Positions 63,577 to 64,000 of a stretch of 64,000 bases of DNA are shown piece after piece. The stretch comes from DAOUKH01 sp964291475 (lineage in GTDB: Bacteria > Chloroflexota > Dehalococcoidia > SHYB01). The notes under the pieces were generated by a model. It did no database searches, was not told the DNA's origin, and saw nothing but the letters and a program-made list of their open reading frames with translations. The translations under genes were made by a program, and so were the position numbers. Position 1 is the first letter of the stretch. Every line of letters begins with the position of its first letter. The stretch lies in contig OZ220066.1 of assembly GCA_964291475.2 (NCBI GenBank), forward strand, positions 77,603-141,602, written 5' to 3'.

Positions 63577-64000
63577 TCAGACGAGGGCCAGTGGTGTCAT
63601 GCCGGCGCCGGTGGCGTTGGCAAGGCGCAATGGAGCCCCGACGAACAGGAACTCGAAGACCCCGTCATCGACCAGCGCCCGCAGATCGACGTTTTCGAGC
63701 AGCGGCACGCCGAGGTCCCGGAGCGTGAGCGCATGAACGGGAAGGTCGCCGTCGCCGATGGGCAACTCCATCACCTCGACACCCGGCGTATCGGCGCCGA
63801 GGACGGCGACGTCCTTTTCCTTTAGCCACGGGCCGATGCCGGAGTCCGGTCCAGGCTCCCCCGTGTCCCAATAGGCGCGGTCCGTGAAGAAGACGCGGTG
63901 CCAGCCGGTGTGAATCAAAAGGATGTCGCCGGGCCTGACCTCAGTGCCCTGCTTTTCGGAGGCGGCATCCAGCAGCTCCGGCGTGACAACCTCGCCCCGT
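63577..64000 (-). CDS. Cyclase family protein (PF04199, kynurenine-formamidase-like), truncated by window edge
   Basis: C-terminal 140 residues of a cyclase-family metal-dependent hydrolase; the frame is open to the right edge (RGEVVTPELLDAASEKQGTE). PGDILLIHTGWHRVFFTDRAYWD and PGVEVMELPIGDGDLPVHALTLRDLGVPLLENVDL are typical. The N-terminal HxGxDxxxH metal motif would be outside the window. Family members hydrolyse N-formylkynurenine and similar amides or esters; the specific substrate here is not determinable. Confidence 0.8.
   Translation of the reverse strand, partial: RGEVVTPELLDAASEKQGTEVRPGDILLIHTGWHRVFFTDRAYWDTGEPGPDSGIGPWLKEKDVAVLGADTPGVEVMELPIGDGDLPVHALTLRDLGVPLLENVDLRALVDDGVFEFLFVGAPLRLANATGAGMTPLALV

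Overview
The window is high-GC (about two thirds G+C), densely coded bacterial chromosome. Gene content suggests a Chloroflexota of the SAR202/Dehalococcoidia kind: several families of amidohydrolase-2 enzymes, five family III (CaiB/BaiF) CoA-transferases or remnants, short-chain dehydrogenases, an F420-type luciferase-like oxidoreductase, oligopeptide-type ABC transport genes without ATPases, a VWA lipoprotein and an orphan molybdenum hydroxylase. There is no rRNA, tRNA or ribosomal protein to confirm this, so the taxonomy is inference.

Layout. 1-8.6 kb: amidohydrolases, SDRs and a peptide-binding lipoprotein, many broken by single-base frameshifts. 8.6-17.5 kb: an expansion of one ~480-residue amidohydrolase (two copies on minus, two on plus; three with the same 13-nt promoter-proximal element), surrounding a DinB/MDMPI-like gene, a peroxiredoxin with an in-frame TGA exactly at the peroxidatic cysteine, and an F420-type oxidoreductase; an IS481-family element lies between the two plus-strand copies. 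18.0-33.2 kb: a five-gene minus-strand operon with a 9.65-kb gene for a multi-transglutaminase/HEAT/Ig-like membrane protein, a large membrane protein, a MoxR ATPase, a DUF58 protein and a small membrane protein. 33.2-34.1 kb: recombinase scar, hairpin and repeat debris. 34.1-42.1 kb: a minus-strand catabolic operon (binding protein, two permeases, SDR, alpha/beta-hydrolase fold protein, two CoA-transferases). 42.4-49.2 kb: a ThDP enzyme plus CoA-transferase resembling an oxalyl-CoA decarboxylase/formyl-CoA transferase pair, an SDR, a recombinase remnant, enoyl-CoA hydratase and acyl-CoA dehydrogenase. 49.3-64 kb: VWA lipoprotein, isochorismatase-like protein, enoyl-CoA hydratase, binding protein, amidohydrolases, two permeases, xanthine-dehydrogenase-type large subunit, CoA-transferase and the end of a cyclase-family gene.

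The best candidate for something new is the peroxiredoxin at 11139-11594. It reads through one TGA (11268-11270) that aligns residue for residue with the catalytic cysteine and is followed at the correct distance by a SECIS-like stem-loop with a GGU apical loop, so it is probably a selenoprotein that an ordinary gene caller would split. Second is the 3216-residue protein with four tandem transglutaminase modules: two have lost the Cys but keep Asp, and two keep Cys but have Glu in place of Asp.

The catabolic genes fit import of small organic compounds or peptides, CoA activation by CoA transfer, beta-oxidation-like steps and hydrolysis; actual substrates cannot be read from sequence. Frameshifts cluster at 2.2-8.2 kb and 55.7-63 kb, mostly at short homopolymers, while the 9.65-kb gene is uninterrupted. 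They may be local assembly errors or true decay; both are kept open.
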